Assembly: GCF_020906515.1 (NCBI RefSeq)
Contig: NC_085854.1
Coordinates: 2,356,001 to 2,420,000 of the forward strand
Source of the DNA: Vanrija pseudolonga
Taxonomy: Eukaryota; Basidiomycota; Tremellomycetes; Trichosporonales; Trichosporonaceae
Direction: 5' to 3'
DNA length: 64,000 bases
A program made the position numbers and the translations under genes. The notes under the pieces were generated by a model. The model worked only from the letters and a program-made list of their open reading frames with translations, was not told the DNA's origin and searched no databases. Position 1 is the first letter of the stretch. Each line of letters starts with the position of its first letter. Positions 52,242-63,749 of the stretch are shown piece after piece.

Positions 52242-55200
52242 ATGCAGCTCGTCTCGCCCGCGCTGCACCCGGTACCGGGGGGCGCGGCCAGCTCGTCTTC
52301 GTCGTCGTCGACAATAGGCGGCGGCGCGACGACGACGACGACGGCCAGCCAGGGCAGTAGCAGCAGCAACGCCGGCTTTTCATCACCACCCACCGCAAAC
52401 GGATCTTCAGTCTTGCCAAATGGCAGCGCAAGCGCAAGCGGCAGCACGCTGGGCGTGTCGGCCTCGACATCGAGCTCGACGCTGAGCTCGGGCAGGACAG
52501 CGCGCCCTGCCAGCGGCGAGGCGCAGAGCAGCTCGCGCATCTCGGCCGGATACGATGATCAATCAGCCGCGGCGGCGGGTAGTTCATCTGGCGCCGGCAC
52601 AGCCCAGCAGGCAACGCACCGGCGCGTGTCGTCGTCCGTGTCGTCGTCGGCTGGTGGCTCGCGGACACGGCGACCAAGCACGCCGCGCACCCCGCCATCA
52701 CCGCCGACGAGAACGAGCTCGCTCCGCCCGTCAAGCCACGTCCAGGCGATCCACGACTTTGACCCCAGCATCATGCCCACAAACCAGTCCCTCACACACA
52801 ACATGTACCTCTCGTTCCGGGCCGGTGAGGTGATCCGCGTCCACGGCCGCGACCCCTCTGGATGGTGGGACGGCGAGGTCACCTCCCCACGGCAAGAGGA
52901 CGACGACAGACGGATCAGGAGAGGATGGTTCCCCAGCAACTATGTCCGCGAGGTCGAGTGGGACGAGGTGAGCTAGTCGTCGCTAAACGCCGGCCGGCAC
53001 TGACGATCTGCAGCAGCCTAGAAGATCAGAATCTTCACGCAGCAGCCATCGCCAGAGCTCCGAGTCGACCAACATGACCTCCTCGAGCCCCGGACAGACA
53101 CCACGGGGTGTTGCGACTCTGCACGGCGGCGGCGAGGGGTCGGCAGCGGCACGCACCATCCGGCATACCCACGCATCACACCCGTCCAATGCGTCGCATG
53201 TGTCACACCACAGCAGCCAGCATTCGCATTCATCATCAGCCGCGTCACATCACGTTCGTGCGTCACAGATACATCAACGGGGATCGACAGATTCGACGCT
53301 CGGTGCACCGCTGTCACCGGCACTCCAGACGCTTCTTCAGCCAGTGCAGCAGTCCTTGTCCTTGTTGCAAAGTTCAATTCAGTCGCGGCGCCGCCTTCAC
53401 ATCCAGCCTTCGGCCGCGCAGGTAATTTCCGCCATTCGCACCGCGCTCCTGCGCATGGACTGCTTAAGCAAGGAGAGCAAGACGTTGGCCGCACACCCGG
53501 TCTTGGCCAAGGAAAGACGATACGTCCTCGCAGAATTGAGCAAGCTCGTAGCGTGCGCCAAGCTCGCTGGAACGGAGAATGTCGATGACGAATCCGACGA
53601 CAATGGCGCATTGGAGTCGACTGGCAAGGCAGCGCGCAGCGTGTTTGCATCGGTCCGCAGATTCCTCTTACATGCCAGCGAGGCTGGCGTGTCGGTCGCC
53701 CCGCTCGAGGTCGACTCGGCGGCCGAGATTTCCGCCGTCGCCGTCGAGCACCACTCGCCCACGACGGTGATGAGCAACAACCCATCACGGATGCGCGTCC
53801 GGACGGTGTCCAACACTGGGTCACGGATCCCTCTCAAGTCGGCTAGCGTCAGCGACCTCCGCACCGCCGCCAGAAGACAAGCGGACCCGCCACCCCCACT
53901 CCCCACGAGCCAATCTGCGGGGTCGGGGCAGGGCTCGCGGGGTGCAGAGGACACCTTCTCGCCGTCCCTTGGTTCTTCATCAGGCCGGTCGTCACCCGTG
54001 TCGGTGCGCTCGCGTCGCCGCGCCTCGTCGCACACAAGACACGGTAGAAGCGCGTCGTTTGACATGACCCAGGTCGAAACCGGCTCGCCCGAGATTGATT
54101 CCACAGACAGTCCTGCCTACGTCGAAGCCGACCCGCCCATCAAGCACTACGAGTCGGGCCACGCCATCCACGAGGCGATTGCCATTGCCGAGGACGCCCT
54201 CTTGTCGATTATCGCGAGCTTCCTCGGCCACATTCACAGCCACCAGTTTGATTCGCACCCGTCTAGCCACGCATACGTGATTGAGCTCACACGCGAGACG
54301 GTCGACCGCGTGCGTGATGCGCTCACCATTGTCGAGGCCGTCGGCCGCCAGGCAGGCATGTTGGGTTTAAGTCCTCGCGAAGTCAACAGTCTCAAGATTG
54401 CTCGCGACGACCTGTACGACGCGGCTTCGGCCCTCGTTGAGGCTGCCGAGGCCGTCGCCAACGTCCCGTTCGAGAAGGAGGAAATGGACGATATTGACCC
54501 AATCCTCCTTGCAGAAATGGAGCGGCGCTACGAGGAGGAGAAGGACAACCTCCTGCATGCCACGACATCGACACTGCGTGCCAGCACCGAGTGCGCGCGG
54601 GTCGTTCGTCTCTGCGTCCCGCAGGCGGCTGGTGAGCCCGAGTTCGACTCGCCGAATCTCTCAGCCGGGCACGGTTCCCCAAGCCTCATGTCACCTCGCC
54701 AAGGCTATGCCGGCCTGGGTCTGGGCATCAAGGGCCCTGGTTCTCTGCAGAGCCTTGCGCGCCGTGCAACCAGCTTAAACCAGCTCCACAAGCGCTACCA
54801 GATGGACAGCGTTCGTGTCAGTGCCCAGAGCAAGCGTGCCGAGGAGTCGGAAGACGACGACGACGAGGAGGTCGTTGCCGACAGCACGGACGAGGATACG
54901 ACCATGCGCGGCGACCACCACGCACGTCCCAACTCTCACCCTTCCCCGGCATCTTCTACGCCAGAGCCCCACGACAGTACCCGCCGCTCGTCCGATGTCA
55001 CCTTCCAGTCGCGCAGCCGGTCAACGTCGTTATCTACACCGGTTGCCTCCAGGGTTGGAGGGCACAAGGACTCGCGCTCGCCATCGCGTTCGGTGGACCT
55101 TACGCACGACTTCGACCTGCCGGTCCGAACGCACTCGAGACAGAGCCACGAGAAGCGCGCCTCTTCAACTCTGGTGTCGTTTGGCGGCTCGTCCGGGCAG

Positions 55201-56898
55201 ACGCGCACCTCGCTCTCGCAGATGTCGTCGCCGATGCCTGTTGGCAGCGAGGTCCAGACCCCCGGCCTCCCGGACACTCCGATCTCGCTCAACTCGGCGT
55301 TCCCGTCCCCCAGTATCGTCAATGGCGGCGAGTTCCCCATGGAGGGCGGCAGAGTCGTCAACTTTACGCCGCCGACTGGTCCTACGCCGGCGCGGCCTGC
55401 GCCTCCCGGTCGCAGCCCAGCGCTCCCGCCGGCTGGCGAGGAGAAGGAGGGTGGCGATGTTCGTTTCTGGGTCGTCGCGCACGACTACGACCCTCGCGAG
55501 GTGGCGTACAACTCGGACGGTACTCTTGTCGGCGGCACGCTGCGTGTGCTCGTCGAGAAGCTTACCCCGCACGACGGACCTCCCGACCTCCACTTTGCTG
55601 CCGTGTTCTGGTACACCTTCCGCCTGTTCACCACGCCCGAGGAGCTGCTCGACACGTTCATCACGCGTTTCAACCTCACGCCGCCGCCCGTGGTTGCCGG
55701 TATGGGCGAGGCCCAGCTTGCACTGTGGGTTGAGCGCAAGCTCATGCCCGTTCGCCTGCGTGTGTACAACAGCATCAAGACGTGGGTCGACTTACATTGG
55801 AGACCGGCAAGCGACGACCTGGTGCTCGAGAAGCTCGAGAGGTTTTCCGAGGAGGTCATGCTGCCGACGATCCCCAAGATGTCGACACGTTTAGTCGAGA
55901 CAATCAAGGAGCGGAGAAAGTCGATTTCTGTGCCCAGCTCGGGTGCGACGACGCCTGGTGGCCGCCCGTCGTCGATTGACCGTATGCGCAACTCGGCCAT
56001 CACGAGCATGATCCAGGGCGCGCCCAACACGATTGGCCAGCCGCCCACGCCGACAATCAAGAGCACGCTGCTCTCCATGCTGTCCAAGAACCCGCCGCCA
56101 ACCAACATTCCCATCACCGACTTTGACACTCTCGAGCTGGCGCGCCAGCTCACGATTATGGAGAGCAAGCTGTTCGCCAACGTCGCCCCCGAGGACCTGC
56201 TCATGACTGGCAAGAAGACGATCCCGGCCCTCAAGGCGCTATCGACGCTGTCAAACCAGATCACTGGCTGGGTCGCCGACAGCATTCTCAACGAGCAAGA
56301 CGCCAAGCACCGTGCCGCGCTGGTCAAGTTCTACATCAAGCTGGCCGACAAGTGTCTGCACCTCAACAACTTTTCGACGTTGTGGGCTGTGATGGCCGGC
56401 CTGAACAGCAGCACGATCCTGCGCCTGAAGAAGACATGGGATGTGCTGAGCACCAAGCACCGTCTCAACATGGACCGGCTGCGCGGTGTCATTGAGCACA
56501 CAAAGAACCACGCGGTGTACCGTGCGCGCCTGCGTGAGGTCACCGGGCCGTGCCTCCCGTTCTTGGGCCTCATCCTTAGTGACATTACGTTCACGCAGGA
56601 TGGCAACCCCAACTCGCGCCCGAGCACGTTATCGCCCGAGCTGCAGCTTGTCAACCAGGACAAGTTTGCCAAGCTCGGCCGTATCGCAATCGACTTTAGG
56701 AAGTACCAGGTGCCGTTCGACCTCAAGGAGTTGGAGCCGGTGCAGGCGTTCCTCAAGCGGGTCCTCACCGAGCGTGGCAGTGGCAGCTTGGACGCGCTGT
56801 ACCGCAAGAGTCTGTTACTCGAGCCCCGGCAGGGCAGCGAGCGGTTCAGCAGCGCGGTGGAGAAGCCTGGATGGCTGCGTGCGCAGTTACAAGTGTAG
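52242..56898 (+). CDS. CDC25: Ras guanine-nucleotide exchange factor with SH3 domain
   Basis: Two exons (52242-52967, 53014-56898) give 1,536 residues. Cdc25 loads GTP on Ras and so controls cAMP/PKA and morphogenesis. Residues about 165-238 are an SH3 domain (VQAIHDFDPS, FRAGEVIRVHGRDPSGWWDG, RRGWFPSNYVREVEW). A His/Ser-rich stretch follows near residue 275-310. From about 1,059 is the RasGEF N-terminal module (GTLVGGTLRVLVEKLTPHDG), and about 1,283-1,520 the catalytic domain: LARQLTIMESKLFANVAPED, KHRAALVKFYIKLADKCLHL, NNFSTLWAVMAGLNSSTILR and PCLPFLGLILSDITF. The middle is Ser-rich with an acidic patch. The first ATG of the open frame is taken as start; a long leader precedes it. Confidence 0.95.
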
Positions 56899-57759
56899 AC
56901 GAGCTCGACGCCGCCGGCGGCGAGCGAGGCGCGGCAGATTTTGGGCGACTTGTTGGCAAGGCCATCATATGCTCAGACGACATGAGACGGAGTGGACGAC
57001 GACGACTCGACTAGCATTGCCTGTAATCACCACCCATTCTGTAACTGTATGCAATGACGAGGAGCAAGCAAGCAAGCGGAGCAACCCTATCTTTTGCGGA
57101 GGATGCTGGCATTCTGGTGCCCAGCATGTGCTCATGGTCCAGGCTTCCAGGGCCGTCGGCCCTGTCTCGTGGCGCGTGGCGTGTGAAGTGGGGTGAAGTG
57201 AGTTGTGGAATGGGTGGGTGTTGGTTTGTTGTGGCCGTCCCTGGCGTTTGGGGTGGGGGCTAGGTAGGTTGGTGGCATGGTGTGGCTGTCGGTGTCAGTG
57301 TGTGTCAGCTGGATCCTACTGGCACCATCGACGAGGCTGCGAGCTGCGGCACTAGCTATGTAGCTAGGATTTGACTGCTGCTCGGCGTCATGCGTCATGC
57401 GCAGCGGTGGTGATGTGGCCGTGGCTGCATGTCTGTCTTGCTTGCCCACAGCCCGTGTCCTTGGCCTGACGTCGGTGGTGCAAAAGAGAACGGGGTCGTG
57501 CCCCCAGATGTCAGTCAGGGAGGGGTCGGGTGAGTTAGTTGGCCGCAGGAATGCGGCCCCTGGGAGCAGTGTTGGTTGTTTCGGTCCACCTGCAGCCAGC
57601 CGGCCGCAACCTCCAAATTTGACGGCCCTACGCGTCCAGGGAAGGCAAGGAAGGTCCGTCGTCATAGTCTTTGCCAGACAGTCCTTTACATCGTCGCGCT
57701 GTCGTTGTCTCTCCACACTCTTTGTACCATACATTCATTCTTGACATACACGACGCACG
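56899..57759. other. Intergenic, CDC25 3' UTR and MscS-gene promoter
   Basis: These 861 bp hold no coding signal. A GCAAGCAAGC stretch lies near 57063-57075. The last 40 bases (TTTGTACCATACATTCATTC) form an A/T-rich leader unlike the GC-rich surroundings. Confidence 0.45.
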
Positions 57760-60700
57760 ATGGACGACGACGCGAGGGTCCACGCTAGAGACTATGCCGT
57801 GGGTGCTTGGACGAAGGGAGGGAGGGGATAAGCTGACCTCGCTAGACCACGGCCACCCGGCACGAGCCGCACGACGTGTATGGCGCCGGCGCGGAGAACG
57901 TTGTGCTGTGAGTGGCGAGATGGGTGCCGGTTGGGCCTTGCTTGGTGCGATGCGAGAGAGAGGTCGCGATGGGGTGGCAGGACGCGGCGGCGAGGGAAGT
58001 GCCGAGGAAGGCCAGGCAGGGTTCGGTACGGCGCGTCGTCGCGGCCTTGAACGTGCTGCTTGTCGTCGACGGCCTGGACCTGCTCTGCATGTCTGAGGCC
58101 AGCGGGCGGCCCGCTATTGTCACGACGAGGCGACAAGGCAGCGTCGAGGCCACGACGTTCACGCGTCCATGGACCCCTTTATGCCGACGGCCTCCTTGTG
58201 CACCTTCCTTCCCTCGTCTCCATTGTGCCCCTCCTCGTCCTTTGGATCTCGCCTCGTCTCGCTCAGCAGCGACCGCACCCCCACCCGCAGCCATAAAGCC
58301 CGACGACCTCCCTCACTGACCCCCCACCCCAGCGACTACTCCTCCGACCCCCAGCACGACCACGACGCCGAGAGCTACGACATGCACCATATGGCACGGG
58401 CGGACTCGCGCACGCGCCTCGAGCCGGCGCCGGACAGTGAGTTGGACAGAGGTGCGCAGCGGAGAACGGAAGGGTCGTCGTCGCCGTGCCTCTGGCCTTG
58501 GGCTAGTGACTAGTCGCGTGCCCTGCTGCGACTGCCCCCCCACCTCCACACCCCCACCCACCAGTCCGTGCTCACCCACGTCTGCAGGCTACTCACTTCC
58601 CCCCGGTGCGGCCGGCGCGGCTGCGGCTGCGGCTGGCACGGCCCCGCAGCCAGCAGCATTCCAAGTGCTCCCCTCGCGGCCGCTCCAGCACGCGGCATAC
58701 CCGCCCACGGCGGCGCCAATCTCCAGCACCCCGCCCCCGCCGCGGCCAGTCAACCCCAACGCCCACCCGTCGGGCTTCACGACCGTGCCCCTCAACGACA
58801 TGAACCCGCTGCGCTCGGGCGCCAACTCGCCGTCCCAGGGCCACGGGAGCACGACGAGCCGCAGCCGGAACCCGTCCAAGCTCGGCTTTTTGCCCCTCGG
58901 TGCCGGGTCGAGCTCGACGCTCGACCACTCGCCCGAGGACCCCGAGAAGCGCGCCGGCCGCGCTGGGGCTCACGGTAATGGCAGGAGGAGCGCGAGCTGG
59001 GACCGCCTCGGCACGCCCGACGCCGAGAGGGCAGAATGGGAGAACTTTAACCCCGCCAACTCCAAGGTCCAGCGCCTGCGCTTTGCCGAGGGTGACGCGG
59101 GCAAGACCAAGGTGAGTGGCGGCGCCTCGAAGCATGGCCAAGTGGCGACACTGACAACCCCGCCCAGCTCTCCCGCCTCTATCTCTGGCTCCTGAACCGC
59201 GGCATCGTCATCCGCTGGTCCATGTTCATCATCCCCATCCTCGCACTCCTTTGGATTCCCGGTATCGTGGGCCTGACGATGGACAGCGACCCCACCGTCT
59301 GGGGTGTGCCCTTGGTATGTTTACGTTTCTGTCCTCCACTAACCACACAGCTCTGGTGGTCCATCTGGCTCACCGTCATGTGGCTCGGCTTCTGGGCGTC
59401 CAAGGCCGCATTCATGATCTTCCCCCACGTGTTCAGACAGACGATCGCCGTCATCATTCCCAATCTCAAGCAGTATACCGACATGGTTCGCAACCTCGGC
59501 AAATACGCAAAGTTCATCCTGTGGACGTTTATCTGTTACATCACCTGGCAGCCGCTCATTGAGCGCCAGTGCGAGCACCCCAACGGCTCCAACAGCGCCA
59601 ATGCTCTCAGCAACATTGAGAAGATCCTTCTCGGCATTGTCCTCTGTACAGTCGTTACTGGTATCGAGAAGCTGCTTGTCCAGCTCATCGCATTCCAGTT
59701 CCACCGCGACTCGTATGCCGACCGCCTCGACGAGCAAAAGTTCCAGATCAAGATCCTCACCACCTTGTACTCGTACTCCCACGACATTCCCGGCAGGTCC
59801 GACACCCTGGCCGACTCGGCCTCGACCACCACAAAGGGCACGCGCACCCCCAAGATTGCTATCCGTAAGGCGCTCCGAGGCATCAAGTCGGCCGCACAGA
59901 GCACCACCAACGCGTTCGGCAACGTCGCGTCCGAGATGACGGGCAGCTCCGTCCTCCAGACCAACTCGCCGTCCAACAAGGTCAAGGCCGCCATCTCGTC
60001 GTCCAACAAGAGCAAGGCGCTCGCCCGCCGTCTGTACTACTCGTTCAGACAGCCCGGCACCGACCACCTCACCATTGCCGACATTGCCCGCTTCTTCCCC
60101 GACCTCGAGACCGCCGAGCGCGCATTCAACCTCTTTGACCGCGACGGCAACGGCGATGCCACGCGCGATGAGATTGACGCGGCTGTGCTGGATGTCCACC
60201 GCGAGCGCATGTCCCTCGAGGCGTCGATGCGTGACGTCGACGGCGCCGTCTCGCGTCTCAACGACATTCTCATGTTCCTCGTCCTCGCCCTCTGTGCCCT
60301 TATCATGAGCGCCATGATCACGAGCCGTATCGCCACGTCAACCTTTATCGCGTCCACCGGCACCTTCATCCTCTCGCTCTCGTGGATGATCGGAACGACC
60401 ATGCAGGAGATTCTCCTCTCGTGTATCTTCCTCTTCGTCAAGCACCCCTACGACGTTGGAGACCGCGTCGACATTGACGGCAATAGCTACACTGTCGCCA
60501 AGATGGAGCTCATGTCGACGAGCTTCAAGCGCGTCGACGGCAAGTTTGTTTGGATCGGCCACAATGTCCTCGCCCTCAAGGTCATTGAGAATGTCCGCCG
60601 CTCTGGCCCCACCTCGGAGACGTTTGTCTTTGACGTCGCGTTCGACACTACGTTTGAGAAGCTTCAGGCTCTCCGCGCCAAGATGCTCAAGTTCTGCAAG

Positions 60701-61237
60701 GACAACTCGCGTGATTTCTTGCCCATCTTTGACGTGAGCGTCGACGACATTCCCCAGCAGGGCAAGATGGTCCTCAAGGCCGACATCCGCTACAAGTCCA
60801 ACTGGCAGCAGGGTGCGCTCAAGGTGCAGCGCCGCAACAAGTGGGTGTGCCAGCTCAAGATCTGCCTCGCCGAGCTCAAGATCTGGGGCCCGGCCGATGC
60901 TGGAGACCCGAGCCCCCCTCCTCCCGACGCCATCCGCTACACGCAGGTGCCCTGGGAGGACGTGCTGGCTGCAGAGCAGGAGAATGCCACTCCTACTTCC
61001 CCGCCTCCCACCTTCCACGCGGCCACTGGCGGCAACCTCGTACACCGTCGCAACGACTCGTCGCTCGACATTTGGGGCGAGCACACCTACGACCACGACG
61101 AGTCGGTTCCGCCTAGCCGGATGCCGTCGCCTGGTCCTGACCGTGGCTTCCAGCTTGGTACGCCAACTCGCCGCCCGCACCACGACCTGCCGCATGGCAC
61201 GCATCCTCCGACTAGCTACCCTGGCGCACGGGTCTAG
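57760..61237 (+). CDS. Mechanosensitive ion channel, MscS family with EF-hand (Msy1/2-like)
   Basis: Six exons (57760-57798, 57846-57907, 58333-58436, 58588-59111, 59168-59314, 59351-61237) give 920 residues. The first two exons were found by phase and read MDDDARVHARDYA then TTATRHEPHDVYGAG. Transmembrane segments include WSMFIIPILALLWIPGIVGL, LWWSIWLTVMWLGFW, FILWTFICYITW, LLGIVLCTVVTGIEKLL, ILMFLVLALCALIMS and TFILSLSWMIGTTMQE. A canonical EF-hand loop, DRDGNGDATRDE, sits near 555-566 before the pore helices. The MscS beta domain begins HPYDVGDRVDIDG near 657. In fission yeast, Msy1 and Msy2 are ER channels that limit calcium and swelling in hypo-osmotic shock. Intron 57908-58332 (425 nt) is the longest in the window. 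Confidence 0.93.
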
Positions 61238-62094
61238 GTGCGAGGTGCGAGCCGCAATGTTGCTGCGAGCCTTGTGAACCACGCGCCACAGCCACAGAGC
61301 ACACCTTGACTGGGGTGCGCCACACTGACCTCGCGGGCGAGGCCAGTTACTCCTACTAGACTGTTGCGAAAAACCTCATCAACCCTCATCCCCCTGCCAC
61401 CTAACCCACTTCATGAACCCCACCAAAACCAACCACCCTGCAATCTCCCCATGTTTGAACATGACACTGCCTCGTAACTTATGCATTTGTGACCTTTTAA
61501 GGTTTGTGGAGACAGTCGAGGATCTGGGCGCGGCACAATAACGTAGCCTCCGTCTTTTCGGGACTGGTCGGTGTGCGGTGGCAGGACAAAGAGGAGCCAA
61601 GGGCCAAGTAAGGCCAAGGCCGCAGTTTTTTTATACTCCCGCTAATGATGCGGGGCCCGTGCCTTATAATTTGTATCCGTTTGCGCGCCTTTTCTGTTCG
61701 ACTTTTTGTAATGGCCGGCCAAGACGAGACGGCGGCGCGGACAAGGCGGCGGGGCGGGGCGGGGCGGGCGGCAACGACTCGTTGCATGCGGTACGTTGAA
61801 CAAGGAAGGACAAGACACACGTCGCATTGTCATCTTTCTCTCTCTCACTCACTCACTCTCTTCCACTCTCAACCGCACCACCACCGCCACCACAGCAACA
61901 ACAACAACACCACCACCACCACCGCAACCTCGTGTTGGACGCCCCGACACGCACACACCCACCACCAGCCAACTCACCCGCGCGCACGCAGCACCCGAGC
62001 TCAACGCTCCTAGTTCAAGATCTCGTCCTTCTCAAGACGCTGCCATTTGTCCAGCTTCGACCCCGACGATCCCGCCGCCGGTTCTTCTTACGAG

Positions 62095-62205
62095 GTGGGT
62101 GGACGTGCGAGCGCGCCGCAGGGCGCGCGAGGACGGACGCGGTCGGCGGCGAGTTGCCGCGCCGCGCCGCACCCCATCGCATTGCTCAGCTAACCTACCC
62201 TGCAG
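62095..62205 (+). other. Putative 5' UTR intron 1 of eIF5
   Basis: Donor GAG|GTGGGT, a CTAAC branch-like site and acceptor CCCTGCAG fit the splice pattern seen in coding introns of this window; length 111 nt. Confidence 0.5.
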
Positions 62206-62220
62206 CAACACCCCGAGTTC

Positions 62221-62289
62221 ATGCAGCATCGAGACTCTGCCGTCCCTAGGAATCCAGCCGCGCGTCTACTCATAGTTCATCCCCGCTAG
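62221..62289 (+). promoter_or_regulatory. Upstream ORF of eIF5 (22 codons)
   Basis: ATG with TTC before it (T at -3, weak context), open for 22 codons (MQHRDSAVPRNPAARLLIVH and two more) to TAG. The stop codon directly abuts the next leader intron donor. The main eIF5 ATG has A at -3 (CCCAACATG). Confidence 0.55.
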
Positions 62290-62330
62290 GTGCGTGTGCG
62301 TGCGTGTGTCGGCGCTGACCCCGGCCGTAG
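62290..62330 (+). other. Putative 5' UTR intron 2 of eIF5
   Basis: GTGCGT donor, GCTGAC branch-like site and CCGTAG acceptor, 41 nt, ending 23 bases before the start codon. Confidence 0.5.
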
Positions 62331-62353
62331 ATTACTCATTACTCTTGCCCAAC

Positions 62354-63749
62354 ATGACGACTGTCAACATCCGTCGCGATGTCGAAGACAAGTTCTACGT
62401 GAGTGTCACAATGTTGGGGAGGGTGGGGCTGACGCGTACAGCGCTACAAGATGCCCCTGCTCCAGACCAAGATCGAGGGCCGCGGTAACGGCATCAAGAC
62501 TGTCGTGCCCAACATGGAAGACGTGGCGAGGGCCTTGAACCGCCCCCCTGCTTGTGAGTTTTGCTCGGTCGGGCGAGGCGAGGGCGTGGGCGAGGTGTGC
62601 GTGCGTGCGTGCGCGCGGGCGTGCTGCACGCGAGCGCCATGACCACTGTCGCATGGTCGCATGACGACGCGCATGATCACCACGTACCTCGCCGCCCTCT
62701 TCCACCGCGGCCACCATAACCCCATGCTGACACCCGCAGATCCCACCAAGTTCTTTGGCACCGAGCTCGGCGCCCAAACCACAATGGCCAACGAGCGTTA
62801 CATTGTCAACGGCGCGCACCAGCCCGACCGCCTCCGCGAGCTCCTCGACACGTTCATTGACAAGTTTGTTCTCTGCGCGTCGTGCAAGAACCCCGAGACG
62901 GAGCTCGTCATCACCGGCCGCGGCAACAATGAGCACATTCACCGTGACTGCAAGGCCTGCGGTGCACACACCGACATTGACATGCGCCACAAGCTCACGA
63001 CGTTCATCCTCAAGAACCCTCCCAAGAAGAAGAAGGGCAAGAAGGGCATGACCGCCGAGGCCAACGTTGGCGGCCCTGTCGTGTTCGACGAGAAGGACAA
63101 TGGCAGCGGCGAGGACTCGCCCTCGGCCACCCCCGCCCCTGGCGACCAGGGCGTTCCCACCTCGGGCACCGACATTGACGCTGCGCTCGGCAGGGGCGGT
63201 GACCCCATCCTTGACAACCCCGACGCCATTGCCAACAAGGTTGCCAACCTCAACGTCGACGACGATGACGAGGACGAGGGCTCGCCGTACTACCAGCTCC
63301 GTGTCTGGCTCGAGGAGACCGAGGACCCGTCGGACGCCGACGTCATTGGCCAGATCAAGGAGCTCGAAATTGTTGGCAAGCACAAGGCGCTCGTTGAGAT
63401 TGGCCACAAGCTCTTGGGCGAGAAGGTTGACGCGGACATCCAGAAGCGCGCCCAGCTCCTCAAGGTGCTCGTGACCTCGGAGAAGCACCAGAAGTCGCTC
63501 CTCGGTGGCCTCGAGCGTCTCCTCGCTCTCTCGCCCGACTCGGACGCGCTCATCGCGTCCGGCGCGACTTCCAAGGCCCTCATGGCCCTGTACCAGGAGG
63601 ACATTCTCGAGGAGGAGGTTATCCGCCAGTGGGGCACGCACGTGAGCAAGAAGTATGTCAGCAAGGACCAGAGCAAGAAGGTGCGCAAGAGCGCCGACGC
63701 GTTCCTCAAGTGGCTCGACGAGGCGGATGACGAGAGTGACGAGGAGTAA
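62354..63749 (+). CDS. TIF5: Translation initiation factor eIF5
   Basis: eIF5 is the GTPase-activating protein for eIF2 and helps set start-codon stringency. Three exons (62354-62398, 62442-62553, 62740-63749) give 388 residues (yeast 405). The N-terminal domain reads [20 protein letters not shown], with the GAP arginine at residue 16 (yeast Arg15); intron 62399-62441 falls directly before that codon. The zinc ribbon is C98/C101 ([12 protein letters not shown]) and C123/C126 ([18 protein letters not shown]). A Lys-rich linker ([11 protein letters not shown]) and acidic Gly/Pro stretch lead to the C-terminal HEAT/W2 domain, which ends in an acidic tail ([11 protein letters not shown]) that binds eIF2-beta and eIF3. 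The leader holds two likely introns and a uORF. Confidence 0.96.

Larger units (their letters stand above)
61238..62353. promoter_or_regulatory. Intergenic and eIF5 promoter/leader
   Basis: No separate gene is supported. It contains GGGGC repeats at about 61748-61768, CACC-rich leader sequence (61866-61925), two likely leader introns (62095-62205 and 62290-62330) and a 22-codon upstream ORF (62221-62289). Confidence 0.5.

Noticed and set aside
57842-58294. Minus-strand gene nested in the 425-nt MscS intron
   Set aside because: Arg/Ala/Thr-rich frame without motifs or splice support, overlapping exon 2 on the other strand.
61980-62289. Small spliced protein gene upstream of eIF5 (frame ...DPDDPAAGSSYE then QHPEF...)
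   Set aside because: The frame continues over the leader intron but has no ATG before 62221, so it is better read as eIF5 leader with a uORF.
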